Made by a program: the position numbers and the translations under genes
In this document: one piece after another, positions 28,496-37,576 of the stretch
Layout of the letters: each line of letters starts with the position of its first letter
Numbering within the stretch: the stretch's first letter is position 1
The notes under the pieces: model-generated
Databases searched by the model: none
Seen by the model: only the letters and a program-made list of their open reading frames with translations
What the model was told of the DNA's origin: nothing
NCBI RefSeq assembly: GCF_041893525.1
Contig: NZ_CP169068.1
DNA length: 64,000 nt
Origin: Phaeobacter bryozoorum
GTDB lineage: Bacteria; Pseudomonadota; Alphaproteobacteria; Rhodobacterales; Rhodobacteraceae
Direction: 5' to 3' (one strand)

Positions 28496-28524
28496 TTGAC
28501 CAAACGGCGGTTTGGGCTTATCCG
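28496..28524 (+). promoter_or_regulatory. Candidate promoter for the SAM-II leader and metZ
   Basis: TTGACC is followed after 17 bases by TATCCG. Transcription from here would start a few bases before the riboswitch, as expected. The -10 is weak. Confidence 0.45.
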
Positions 28525-28532
28525 ATACGGAT

Positions 28533-28590
28533 ATATCGTGGCGATTTGTTACCGGATTGCGGGCCACGTAAAACAATCCCGCTAAAGAGG
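28533..28590 (+). promoter_or_regulatory. SAM-II riboswitch
   Basis: The sequence shows the compact H-type pseudoknot of SAM-II. P1 is CGTGGC (28537-28542) with GCCACG (28563-28568). The P1 loop holds GATTTGTTACCGGATTGC. The second helix pairs GCGGG (28559-28563) with CCCGC (28578-28582), and the invariant tail CGCTAAAGAGG follows. SAM-II riboswitches bind S-adenosylmethionine and are typical before methionine genes in alphaproteobacteria, which fits metZ downstream. Together with the terminator at 28606 it should shut off metZ when SAM is plentiful. Confidence 0.92.
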
Positions 28591-28605
28591 TCAGGATGTG
28601 AAGGA

Positions 28606-28636
28606 CCCCCTTTCGCTTGGCCGAACGGGGGTTTTT
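28606..28636 (+). terminator. Attenuator terminator between SAM-II riboswitch and metZ
   Basis: CCCCCTTTCG and CGAACGGGGG form a stem with one mismatch around CTTGGC, followed by six T. It lies 30 bases before the metZ start, so it is the likely expression platform of the riboswitch. Confidence 0.85.
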
Positions 28637-28666
28637 TAATGCGCAACACGCGCAAGGAGACAGAAG

Positions 28667-29857
28667 ATGAGCGAGACCTGGAACAAGCGTACCAAACTGG
28701 TGCATGGCGGTACCCGCCGCAGCCAGTACAATGAGGTCAGCGAAGCGATCTACCTGACGCAGGGTTTTGTTTACGACACCGCCGAACAGGCCGAGGCGCG
28801 GTTTATCGAGACCGGCCCCGATGAATTCATCTATGCCCGCTATGGCAACCCGACGGTGGCGATGTTCGAAGAGCGCATTGCCGCGCTCGAAGGGGCCGAG
28901 GACGCCTTTGCCACCGCATCCGGCATGGCTGCGGTCAATGGCGCGCTGACCTCGATGCTGAAGGCAGGCGACCATGTGGTTTCAGCCAAGGCGCTGTTTG
29001 GCTCCTGTCTCTATATCCTCGAGACGATCTTGACCCGGTTCGGGGTTGAGGTGACCTTTGTCGATGGCACCGACCTTGAACAGTGGCGCGCAGCGCTGCG
29101 CCCTGACACCAAGGCGGTGTTTTTCAAGTCAATGTCCAACCCGACACTTGAGGTGATCGATATCGCCGCAGTGGCCGAGCTGGCCCATGAGGTCGGGGCC
29201 ACTGTGGTGGTCGATAACGTGTTTTCGACGCCGGTGTTTTCCAATGCCATCGCGCAGGGCGCGGATGTGGTGATCTATTCCGCGACCAAACATATCGACG
29301 GGCAGGGACGGGTGCTGGGCGGCGTCATCCTTGGCACGCGAGAGTTCATCCGGGGCACCGTTGAACCCTATATGAAGCACACCGGCGGCAGCCTCAGCCC
29401 GTTCAATGCCTGGACGCTGCTGAAGGGGCTGGAGACGATTTCCCTGCGGGTCAATGCCCAGGCCGATACAGCGCTGGAACTGGCGCAGGCGCTGAGCGGT
29501 CATTCCGCACTCAGCCGGCTGATGTATCCCGGCCTGGAGACCCATGCCCAATACGCACTGGTGCAGCGCCAGCTGGGCGGCAAAGGCGGCACGGTGCTGT
29601 CGCTGGACCTCAAGGGCGGCAAGAAGGCTGCATTCAGGTTCCTGAACGCGCTGACCATCCCGGTGATTTCCAACAATCTGGGCGATGCGAAATCCATCGC
29701 CACCCATCCGGCCACCACCACCCATCAGCGGTTGTCTGATGAGCTGAAGGCCGAACTGGGCATTACGCCCGGTCTGGTCCGGTTTTCGGTCGGGCTTGAG
29801 GATGCCGCCGATCTGATCGCGGATCTGACACAGGCCCTGGCGGTGGCGGAGGCCTGA
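28667..29857 (+). CDS. metZ: O-succinylhomoserine sulfhydrylase
   Basis: This full-length (396 aa) PLP enzyme of the Cys/Met metabolism family has the pattern YARYGNPTVAMFEERIAALE, the cofactor motif ATASGMAAVNGAL, and the PLP lysine in YSATKHIDGQGR. The GQGR ending is typical of MetZ, not of cystathionine synthase or lyase. It condenses O-succinylhomoserine with sulfide to homocysteine. Control by the SAM-II riboswitch upstream supports the assignment. Confidence 0.93.
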   Translation: MSETWNKRTKLVHGGTRRSQYNEVSEAIYLTQGFVYDTAEQAEARFIETGPDEFIYARYGNPTVAMFEERIAALEGAEDAFATASGMAAVNGALTSMLKAGDHVVSAKALFGSCLYILETILTRFGVEVTFVDGTDLEQWRAALRPDTKAVFFKSMSNPTLEVIDIAAVAELAHEVGATVVVDNVFSTPVFSNAIAQGADVVIYSATKHIDGQGRVLGGVILGTREFIRGTVEPYMKHTGGSLSPFNAWTLLKGLETISLRVNAQADTALELAQALSGHSALSRLMYPGLETHAQYALVQRQLGGKGGTVLSLDLKGGKKAAFRFLNALTIPVISNNLGDAKSIATHPATTTHQRLSDELKAELGITPGLVRFSVGLEDAADLIADLTQALAVAEA

Positions 29858-29893
29858 TCGGCTGAAGCTGCGGCTGAATAGCGACGGCGATAA

Positions 29894-29925
29894 GGGGGCA
29901 GGGCGCGCGCGTCGCCGCTGCCCCC
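29894..29925 (+). terminator. Strong GC hairpin after metZ
   Basis: GGGGGCAG and CTGCCCCC are perfect arms around a GC-rich loop, 36 bases past the metZ stop. There is no T-tract, so it is likely a 3' stabiliser or weak terminator. Confidence 0.5.
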
Positions 29926-30081
29926 GATGCCAAGCGTGATCCAAGAGGATCTGGCGTCAATCGCCGTAAATGCGCAAAACACGACGCTTTTGAATGATCT
30001 GTTTTGCGATCTGCTGCGTAACAGACTAAAACTAATCCTGCTGCCTGATGATCGGGCAGCGTCAGCGGAGGTCTCTGTTTC

Positions 30082-31185
30082 ATGAACTCTCACTCGCGTA
30101 ATCTGACCAAGGCGCCTGATCGAGCAGATGCAGAGGATGCACTCGAGCTGTTGCGCAAATGGGCCAGCACGGCAACCGAGACCGAAATTGCTCAACTAAA
30201 CCCTGTGGTTGCACGGCTTCTGCCGGATGCACCCGTTGGTGATTATCCCGATCTGTCGCGCCACTACCCTGAGGAGTTTGAGGCCGATAGCAGCTATCGT
30301 GCGACCCTGCCGGACCTGCAGAACGGGCCGTCCAGCCTGATCCGCGGCGCCCATGAGCAGATCCAGCACGTCGGAATTTCCAATTTTCGCCTGCCGATTC
30401 GCTTTCACACCCGCGACAATGGCGATCTGACGCTGGAAACCAGCGTGACCGGCACCGTCAGCCTGGATGCCGACAAGAAGGGCATCAATATGTCCCGGAT
30501 CATGCGGTCGTTTTACAAACACGCTGAACGCACTTTCAGCTTTGAAGTGATGGAAGCGGCGCTTGATGATTACCTCACCGATCTCGAAAGCCTTGATGCA
30601 CGTTTGCAGATGCGGTTTTCCTTCCCGGTGAAGGTGCAAAGCCTGCGTTCGGGCCTGTCGGGCTATCAATACTATGATATCGCTCTGGAAATCGTGGATC
30701 ACGATGGCGAGCGGACGAAGATCATCCATCTGGATTACGTCTATTCCTCGACCTGTCCCTGTTCGCTTGAGCTGAGCGAACATGCCCGCAGTGCCCGTGG
30801 CCAGCTGGCGACGCCGCATTCGCAGCGCTCGGTGGCGCGGATTTCGCTGGTGCAGGAGCCGGGCGCGCCGGTTCTGTGGTTCGAGGATGTGATCGACCAT
30901 TGCCGCCGCGCGGTGCCGACCGAGACCCAGGTCATGGTCAAGCGCGAGGATGAGCAGGCCTTTGCCGAGCTGAACGCGGCCAATCCGATCTTTGTCGAAG
31001 ATGCCGCGCGGCTGTTCTGCGAGGCGCTGCAATCGGATTCCCGTATCGGCGACTTCCGGGTGGTGGCCAGCCATCAGGAGAGCCTGCACAGCCATGATGC
31101 GATCAGCGTGCTGACGCAGGGGCCGACCTTTGCGGCGCGCAGCATCGACCCACGGATGTTCGCAACCCTGATCCATCAGGGGTGA
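30082..31185 (+). CDS. folE2: GTP cyclohydrolase I, FolE2 type
   Basis: The 367-aa protein belongs to the zinc-independent type IB GTP cyclohydrolases, the first step of folate (and queuosine) synthesis. Key features are GISNFRLPIRF, DKKGINMSRIMRSF, the metal/active-site cysteine block SSTCPCSLELSEHAR, and ATPHSQRSVARIS. FolE2 enzymes often serve in place of or beside FolE when zinc is scarce; no Zur box could be identified upstream by eye. It ends in a clear terminator. Confidence 0.93.
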   Translation: MNSHSRNLTKAPDRADAEDALELLRKWASTATETEIAQLNPVVARLLPDAPVGDYPDLSRHYPEEFEADSSYRATLPDLQNGPSSLIRGAHEQIQHVGISNFRLPIRFHTRDNGDLTLETSVTGTVSLDADKKGINMSRIMRSFYKHAERTFSFEVMEAALDDYLTDLESLDARLQMRFSFPVKVQSLRSGLSGYQYYDIALEIVDHDGERTKIIHLDYVYSSTCPCSLELSEHARSARGQLATPHSQRSVARISLVQEPGAPVLWFEDVIDHCRRAVPTETQVMVKREDEQAFAELNAANPIFVEDAARLFCEALQSDSRIGDFRVVASHQESLHSHDAISVLTQGPTFAARSIDPRMFATLIHQG

Positions 31186-31243
31186 TCCGGGCGCGCAGGA
31201 CGCCAATCGTGCCTGTCGCCCCATTTTCCGACATAGACCCGAC

Positions 31244-31271
31244 ACCGCTGCCTGATTAGGCGGCGGTTTTT
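31244..31271 (+). terminator. Rho-independent terminator after folE2
   Basis: ACCGCTGCCT and AGGCGGCGGT pair (one wobble) around GATT and run into a T-tract. The rest of the ~370-base gap up to the H1-like gene shows no gene. Confidence 0.85.
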
Positions 31272-31554
31272 CGCGCTTTTTACGGGCGACTCTGCAATGC
31301 GGCATTATTTATGCTGCAATGCAAAGGAATCAGATAGAGTTGCAACCTGTGGGGGTGCGCGCTGCGTCGTTCCCCCTGTCCGAGGGGCGGAGGGGGCCTC
31401 GTGCCAGGGCTGTCGCGCCGAGCTTACCGGGTTCGGAAGATGGTCAGACCAATGTCTCTTGTTCATCTGCGCCAGCAAGGCCGTCTGATCTCTGGCCCTG
31501 ATGTCTGGCGCAGCCATATCGCGGCGGATGCCACCCGCCAAACAGGAGATTTTG

Positions 31555-32229
31555 ATGATCCCTCTACTCGACTTCACCGACCTTCCCCGGACACCTGCTG
31601 CATTGGCAGGTACGCTTGTTGGGCGCCAGATGCGGTTCTGGCGTGGGGCCGTGGCCCTGATGGGAGCAATGCCCGCCGCGCAGATGGCGGTTGCCAGCCA
31701 TGCGATTGCGGTGGGGCTGAACCAGACCCGTGTCAAGACCACCGCCGCGCGCAGCACGGAGGCAGCCAGCCGCAGTGCCGAGCCTGCCGCAACCGCTGCG
31801 GAGAAACCTGCGGCCGCAAAACCAAAGCCCGCCCCGCAGCGCAAGCCTGCCCGCAAGAAAACCCGCCCGGCACGGACCAAGGCGGCGACCAGCACGCCGA
31901 CGGTTGCGCCAACGCCGCAGCCCACCGACAAGGCGGATACAGCCGGGGCGTCCGATTTTTCCAGCAAGCGCAAGGTCGCGACGAGCGAAGCGGATGTGGC
32001 AAAACCTGCGGCCCCTGCCGCTGCTGCTGCCGTGACACCCGATACGCCCGCCGCCAAGGCCGCCGCCGCCGGACCAAGCCGCAAAACCACCCGCGCGCCG
32101 TCGAAACCGGCAGCGATGCCCGCCAAGGATCCGGCCCCGGCATCTTCGCCTGCATCGCAGCCCGCTGCGCGACTCCGCTGTCGCCGGTTGGCGCGAAACA
32201 GGCCGGAACCACCAGCACTCAGGCGCTGA
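31555..32229 (+). CDS. Ala/Lys/Pro-rich histone H1-like protein, C-terminus probably frameshifted
   Basis: The start MIPLLDFTDLP follows AGGAG by six bases. Residues 1-60 look like a short helical phasin-like segment (LVGRQMRFWRGAVALMGAMP); the rest is Ala/Pro/Lys-rich (KPAPQRKPARKKTRPARTKA), similar to bacterial H1-like or polyester-granule-associated proteins. The annotated frame ends RLARNRPEPPALRR. The alternative frame continues with a more natural Gly/Thr/Ser tail (PLSPVGAKQAGTTSTQALM, then TGQGG and onwards) to the TAA at 32318. This suggests a one-base shift near 32170, real or a sequencing error. Function unproven. Confidence 0.6.
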   Translation: MIPLLDFTDLPRTPAALAGTLVGRQMRFWRGAVALMGAMPAAQMAVASHAIAVGLNQTRVKTTAARSTEAASRSAEPAATAAEKPAAAKPKPAPQRKPARKKTRPARTKAATSTPTVAPTPQPTDKADTAGASDFSSKRKVATSEADVAKPAAPAAAAAVTPDTPAAKAAAAGPSRKTTRAPSKPAAMPAKDPAPASSPASQPAARLRCRRLARNRPEPPALRR

Positions 32230-32382
32230 TGACCGGTCAGGGCGGGGGGGGCGGCACGTCGGCCAGTGCGATGACGGCGAAAGTCGGCACGGTGTCACAG
32301 AAGTCGACAAAACCCTAACCCCGGGTCGCAACAGTCGCGCAGTCTCTTGACACTCCGCCCGGTGGAGGCCAACGCTGCGCGC

Positions 32383-33831
32383 ATGTTGGATCTGCGTCCG
32401 GTTGGATATGTCATTGGCCTTCTGGTGGCCATCCTTGGGGCAACCATGGTGTTCCCGCTGGCTGTCGATCTATACGACGGGCAGGGGGAATGGCCGGTCT
32501 TTCTCGAAAGTGCCGTCATCACCATCCTTGGCGGCGGGCTGATTGCGCTGTCCTGTGCCAATGGGGTGCGCGAGGGGCTGACGATCCAGCAGACCTTTCT
32601 GCTGACGACGCTGGTCTGGGTGGCGCTGCCGGTGTTCGGGGCGATCCCCCTGATGCTGGGCGCCACTGAACTGCGCTTTGTCGATGCGTTCTTCGAGGCG
32701 ATGTCCGGCCTTACCACCACCGGCTCCACTGTGATTTCGGGCCTTGATGGTCTGCCGCGCGGACTGCTGCTGTGGCGGGGCATCCTGCAATGGCTGGGCG
32801 GCATCGGCATCATTGTGGTGGCCATGGTGTTCCTGCCGGAGCTGCGGGTTGGCGGCATGCAGATTTTCCGCTCCGAAGCCTTTGATACGATGGGTAAAAT
32901 CCTGCCGCGCGCGCAGGCAATCGCGAAGCAGATTTCGCTGATCTACGTCGGCCTGACCGTGGCCTGCATGGTGGTCTATATGCTGTTGGGGATGCAGCCC
33001 TTTGACGCTCTGGTGCATGCGCTGACCACATGTTCCACCGGGGGTTTCTCCAATTACGATGCGTCTTTCGGCACCTTTACGGGCGCGCCTGAATATGCGG
33101 CATCGGTGTTCATGATCCTCGCGGCGCTGCCCTTTGTGCGCTATGTGCAGATGGTCAACGGCCATTCCAAGCCGCTGTTTCGTGACAGCCAGATCCAGAC
33201 CTTTCTGGCCACCATCCTGATCCTTGTCGTGGTGACGGCCTGTGTGCTGGTCTATGTGTTTCCTCACCACCCCGAGCAGGCGGTGCGCGAGGCGCTGTTC
33301 AATATCACCTCGATCATCTCCGGCACCGGCTACGCCAGCGTTGATTACATGCAGTGGGGCAGCTTTCTGGTGATGCTGTTCTTCTTTATCGGGCTGATTG
33401 GCGGCTGTGCGGGGTCAACCGCCTGTTCGGTCAAGATTTTCCGCTATCAGCTGCTGTTCGCCTCGATCCGGGTGCAGATCCAGCGCATTCATTCGCCGCA
33501 TGGGGTGTTTGTCCCGCGCTATCAGGGCAGGGCGGTTGACGCCGAGGTGCTGAGCTCGGTGATCTCCTTTTTCATGTTCTTTGTGGTCACGCTGGGGATC
33601 GTGGCCTGGGCGCTGGCGCTGACCGGGCTTGATTTTGTGACGGCGGTGTCGGGGGCGGCAACGGCTGTGGCCAATATCGGCCCCGGCCTTGGCGACCGGA
33701 TCGGGCCTGCGGGCAACTTCTCCACGCTGAACGATGGGGCCAAGTGGATCCTGAGCGCAGCGATGCTGATCGGGCGGCTGGAGCTGATGGCGGTCTATGC
33801 CATTCTGACCATCCGTTTTTGGCGCAACTAG
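32383..33831 (+). CDS. trkH: Trk-type potassium uptake membrane subunit
   Basis: Read from MLDLRPVGYVIG the protein is 482 aa; an in-frame TTG 36 bases upstream is the alternative. It has the four pore-helix filters of TrkH: SGLTTTGSTV, TCSTGGFSNYD, ISGTGYASVDY and VANIGPGLGD. These line the potassium path in the inner membrane; the cytosolic partner TrkA is not in this window. The full set of membrane pairs is present. Confidence 0.92.
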   Translation: MLDLRPVGYVIGLLVAILGATMVFPLAVDLYDGQGEWPVFLESAVITILGGGLIALSCANGVREGLTIQQTFLLTTLVWVALPVFGAIPLMLGATELRFVDAFFEAMSGLTTTGSTVISGLDGLPRGLLLWRGILQWLGGIGIIVVAMVFLPELRVGGMQIFRSEAFDTMGKILPRAQAIAKQISLIYVGLTVACMVVYMLLGMQPFDALVHALTTCSTGGFSNYDASFGTFTGAPEYAASVFMILAALPFVRYVQMVNGHSKPLFRDSQIQTFLATILILVVVTACVLVYVFPHHPEQAVREALFNITSIISGTGYASVDYMQWGSFLVMLFFFIGLIGGCAGSTACSVKIFRYQLLFASIRVQIQRIHSPHGVFVPRYQGRAVDAEVLSSVISFFMFFVVTLGIVAWALALTGLDFVTAVSGAATAVANIGPGLGDRIGPAGNFSTLNDGAKWILSAAMLIGRLELMAVYAILTIRFWRN

Positions 33832-33988
33832 GCAGATCGACCGAAACGCGCCGCTTTGACGCATCAAAATTGCGTGTTGCACCGGCGTTTCTGCGTGTAT
33901 CGCTACAATCCGCAGGCTTGCCCTTGTGGGGCCGCTCGCATAAGAGGCGGGGAGTTGAAACCCGCAAGCGCACGGAGAGTTTTGCCCA

Positions 33989-35227
33989 ATGCCCGTTCTT
34001 GTGATGAAATTCGGCGGTACATCTGTCGCCAATCTGGACCGCATCCGCCGCGCGGCGAAACGCGTGGGCGTTGAGGTGGCCAAGGGCTATGACGTGATCG
34101 TTATCGTCTCTGCCATGTCGGGCAAGACCAATGAGCTGGTCGGCTGGGTCAATGAGACCTCGCCGCTGTTTGATGCGCGCGAATATGATGCTGTGGTCTC
34201 CTCGGGCGAGAATGTGACGGCGGGTCTGATGGCGCTGACGCTGCAGGAGATGGATATCCCCGCGCGCAGCTGGCAGGGCTGGCAGGTGCCGCTGAAAACC
34301 ACCAGCGCCCACAGTCAGGCCCGGATCGAAGAGATCCCGCCGGAGAACATCAATGCGAAGTTCGGCGAAGGCATGCGCGTCGCCGTGGTTGCAGGGTTTC
34401 AGGGGATCAGCCCCGAAGGCCGTATCACCACGCTGGGCCGGGGCGGGTCTGATACCACCGCTGTTGCCTTTGCCGCGGCCTTTGAGGCGGAGCGCTGCGA
34501 TATCTATACCGATGTGGACGGGGTCTATACCACCGACCCGCGGATCTGCGATAAGGCGCGCAAACTGGATAGGATCGCGTTTGAAGAAATGCTGGAGCTG
34601 GCCTCGCTGGGCGCCAAGGTCCTGCAAACCCGCTCTGTTGAACTGGCGATGCGCTACAAGGTGAAGCTGCGCGTGTTGTCGAGTTTTGAGGAACAGTCCG
34701 ACGAGGCCGGAACCCTGGTCTGCGACGAGGAGGAAATCATGGAATCCAATGTTGTGGCCGGTGTGGCCTATTCCCGTGACGAAGCCAAGCTGACCGTGCA
34801 ATCGGTCGCCGACCGTCCCGGCATCGCGGCACATATCTTTACCGCGCTTAGCGATGCAGGTGTGAACGTCGATATGATCGTTCAGGATATCTCGGCCGAG
34901 GGTCGCACCGATATGACCTTCTCCTGCCCGACCGATCAGGTGGCGCGCGCCGAACAGGCGTTGCAGGCGGTAAAGCAGAAGGGCGAGCTGAACTACGCCG
35001 AATTGCTGGCTGACCGTGATGTTGCCAAGGTCTCGGTGGTTGGCATCGGTATGCGCTCACAATCAGGGGTTGCAGCCAAGATGTTCAAGGTGCTGTCGGA
35101 CGAGGGCATCAACATCAAGGTGATCACCACCTCCGAAATCAAGATTTCGGTTCTGATCGACCGGAAATACATGGAACTTGCAGTGCAAGCACTGCATGAT
35201 GCCTTTGAATTGGACAAGGCGGCCTGA
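33989..35227 (+). CDS. lysC: Aspartate kinase
   Basis: The 412-aa enzyme phosphorylates aspartate at the start of the lysine/threonine/methionine pathway. It starts MPVLVMKFGGTSVANLDRIR, has TLGRGGSDTTAVAFAAA and TDVDGVYTTDPRI in the kinase domain, and ends with two ACT domains (NVDMIVQDISAEGRTD; VSVVGIGMRSQSGVAAKMF) that bind feedback amino acids. The next gene on the strand is ptsP, 45 bases on. Confidence 0.96.
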   Translation: MPVLVMKFGGTSVANLDRIRRAAKRVGVEVAKGYDVIVIVSAMSGKTNELVGWVNETSPLFDAREYDAVVSSGENVTAGLMALTLQEMDIPARSWQGWQVPLKTTSAHSQARIEEIPPENINAKFGEGMRVAVVAGFQGISPEGRITTLGRGGSDTTAVAFAAAFEAERCDIYTDVDGVYTTDPRICDKARKLDRIAFEEMLELASLGAKVLQTRSVELAMRYKVKLRVLSSFEEQSDEAGTLVCDEEEIMESNVVAGVAYSRDEAKLTVQSVADRPGIAAHIFTALSDAGVNVDMIVQDISAEGRTDMTFSCPTDQVARAEQALQAVKQKGELNYAELLADRDVAKVSVVGIGMRSQSGVAAKMFKVLSDEGINIKVITTSEIKISVLIDRKYMELAVQALHDAFELDKAA

Positions 35228-35272
35228 TCTGGACCTGGCTGCCTGACACCGAAACCTGTGTGAACGGCCCCC

Positions 35273-37513
35273 ATGGTAAAGACGACCGAATCCGAAAGTC
35301 GCAATCTGTTGATGCGCTTGCGCGAGGCGATGGCCGGTGATGATGCCGGTCAGGCCCGGCTGGACAAGATCACCCAGCTGATCGCCGATAGCATGCGCAG
35401 CGAGGTGTGCTCGGTCTATCTGTTCCGGGACGAGGAGACGCTTGAGCTCTGCGCAACTCAGGGTCTGAACGTTAAATCCGTACACCAGACCCGTATGCGG
35501 ATCGGCGAGGGGCTGGTGGGCCGTGTGGCGCGCTATGGCAAGGTGGTCAACACCCCGGATGCCCCCAACGCCAAGGGGTTCCGCTATATGCCGGAAACCG
35601 GGGAGGAGCGTTATGCCTCTTTCCTGGGGGTGCCAATTCAGCGGCTTGGCGAGATGCTGGGCGTGCTGGTGGTGCAGTCCAAGGACGCGCGCGAATTCTC
35701 CGCCGATGCGGTCTATGCGCTGGAAGTGGTGGCGATGGTGATTGCCGAAATGACCGAGCTTGGCGCCTTTGTTGGCGAGGGCGCGGCACTGTCGCCCCTG
35801 CACCAGCAACCGGTTCTACTGCGGGGAACCATCGCGCAGGAAGGCGCTGTTGAAGGCCACGTCTGGCTGCATGAGCCGCGCGTTGTTGTGACCAATCCGA
35901 TTGCCGATGATCCGCACCGCGAGCTTGAGCGCCTGCATGAATTGGTCGAGGAGCTGCGGGTCGGCGTCGACAAGATGCTGGAGGTCTCCCAGACCGGTGA
36001 CAAGGAACAGTTGCAGGTGCTGGAAGCCTACCGGATGTTCGCCAATTCCAAAGGGTGGATGCGGCGGATGGAAGAGGACATCGGCCGCGGTCTGAGTGCC
36101 GAGGCGGCGGTGGAGAAAGAACAGTCCCAGGCGCGGGCGCGCATGGGGCAGGTGCAGGATGCCTATCTGCGTGAGCGGCTGAGCGATCTGGATGATCTGT
36201 CCAACCGGCTGCTACGGATTTTGACCGGGCAGGGCCGTGAAACCGGTGCAGAGCTGCCCGAGGACCCGGTGCTGATTGCACGGAACATCGGCCCCGGTGA
36301 GCTGCTGGAATATGGCCGCAACCTGCGTGGCATCGTGCTGGAGGAAGGCTCTGTCGGCTCTCATGCGGCGATCATTGCCCGCGCGCTGGCCATTCCGCTG
36401 GTGGTTCACACCAAACGCATCACCACCGAGGCGCTGAACGGCGACCATATCATGGTGGACGGGGAGCAGGGCGTCGTGCATCTGCGGCCGGATGACACCG
36501 TTGTGGGGGCCTTTCGCGACAAGATCGCGATGCAGGCCAAGGCGCAGGAACGCTATGCCTCGATCCGTGACAAACAGGCGCTGACCCGCGACGGCACACG
36601 TGTGAACCTGCTGATGAACGCCGGGCTGATGGCCGATTTGCCGTCGCTGGAAAACTCCGGTGCCGAAGGCGTCGGGCTGTTCCGAACCGAATTGCAGTTT
36701 CTGGTCCGCAACCAGATGCCGAAACGATCCGAACTGGTGGCGCTGTATCAGCGGGTGTTGGATGCGGCTGGCGGCAAGCGGGTGGTGTTCCGCACGCTGG
36801 ACATCGGGTCGGACAAGGTGCTGCCCTATATGAAGCCGACCGATGAGCCGAATCCGGCGCTTGGCTGGCGGGCGATCCGGGTTGGTCTCGACAAGCCCGG
36901 TGTGATGCGGATGCAGTTGCAGGCGCTGATGCGCGCCGCCAACGGGCGTCCGCTGACGGTCATGTTCCCGTTTGTGGCGCAGTTCGAGGAGTTCCGCGCC
37001 GCCAAGGCCGAGGTCGCCAAGACGCTGGAACGCGAACGGCGCCTCGGGCATCCGCTGCCGGAAAAACTGGAAGTCGGGGCCATGCTGGAAACCCCGTCGC
37101 TGGCCTTTGCGCCGCAGAAGTTTTTCGACGAGGTCGAATTCCTGTCGATCGGCGGCAATGACCTCAAGCAGTTTTTCTTTGCTGCGGACCGTGAAAACGA
37201 GAGGGTGCGCAAGCGTTACGACACATTGAACGTGAGCTACCTGAGCTTTATCGCGCAAATCGTTGAGCGTTGCGAGATTTCCGGGACTCCGCTCAGCTTT
37301 TGCGGCGAGGACGCCGGGCGCCCGATTGAGGCGGTCTGCCTTGCGGCCATGGGGTTGCGGGTACTGTCGATGCGACCTGCCTCGGTTGGCCCGGTCAAAT
37401 CGCTGCTGATGCGGGTCGATCTGAATGCTATTCGAAAAATCATCGCTGACGCACGCCACCGAGGCGAGCAAACGGTGCGGCCGGCTGTGATGCAATATCT
37501 GCGAGAGCTCTGA
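35273..37513 (+). CDS. ptsP: Nitrogen phosphotransferase system enzyme I (PtsP)
   Basis: The 746-aa protein has an N-terminal GAF domain (residues ~25-160: SEVCSVYLFRDEETLELCAT, then GEGLVGRVARYGKVVNTPDA) and the enzyme I domains. The phospho-His region is GSVGSHAAIIARALAIPLV, and the PEP-binding barrel has AEGVGLFRTELQFL, FRTLDIGSDKVLPY and SIGGNDLKQFFF followed by the Cys of LSFCGEDAGR. It passes phosphate from PEP to NPr and so to EIIA(Ntr). It regulates nitrogen and potassium physiology, not sugar import. A strong terminator follows, so lysC-ptsP form a closed unit. Confidence 0.95.
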   Translation: MVKTTESESRNLLMRLREAMAGDDAGQARLDKITQLIADSMRSEVCSVYLFRDEETLELCATQGLNVKSVHQTRMRIGEGLVGRVARYGKVVNTPDAPNAKGFRYMPETGEERYASFLGVPIQRLGEMLGVLVVQSKDAREFSADAVYALEVVAMVIAEMTELGAFVGEGAALSPLHQQPVLLRGTIAQEGAVEGHVWLHEPRVVVTNPIADDPHRELERLHELVEELRVGVDKMLEVSQTGDKEQLQVLEAYRMFANSKGWMRRMEEDIGRGLSAEAAVEKEQSQARARMGQVQDAYLRERLSDLDDLSNRLLRILTGQGRETGAELPEDPVLIARNIGPGELLEYGRNLRGIVLEEGSVGSHAAIIARALAIPLVVHTKRITTEALNGDHIMVDGEQGVVHLRPDDTVVGAFRDKIAMQAKAQERYASIRDKQALTRDGTRVNLLMNAGLMADLPSLENSGAEGVGLFRTELQFLVRNQMPKRSELVALYQRVLDAAGGKRVVFRTLDIGSDKVLPYMKPTDEPNPALGWRAIRVGLDKPGVMRMQLQALMRAANGRPLTVMFPFVAQFEEFRAAKAEVAKTLERERRLGHPLPEKLEVGAMLETPSLAFAPQKFFDEVEFLSIGGNDLKQFFFAADRENERVRKRYDTLNVSYLSFIAQIVERCEISGTPLSFCGEDAGRPIEAVCLAAMGLRVLSMRPASVGPVKSLLMRVDLNAIRKIIADARHRGEQTVRPAVMQYLREL

Positions 37514-37547
37514 GCCGGGATCCTTCGTACCATAATCTGCATTGGGA

Positions 37548-37576
37548 CCGCGCAGCCGAGGCTGCGCGGTTTTTTT
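37548..37576 (+). terminator. Rho-independent terminator after ptsP
   Basis: CCGCGCAGC and GCTGCGCGG are perfect arms separated by CGAG, followed by seven T. It lies 35 bases after the ptsP stop. Confidence 0.92.
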
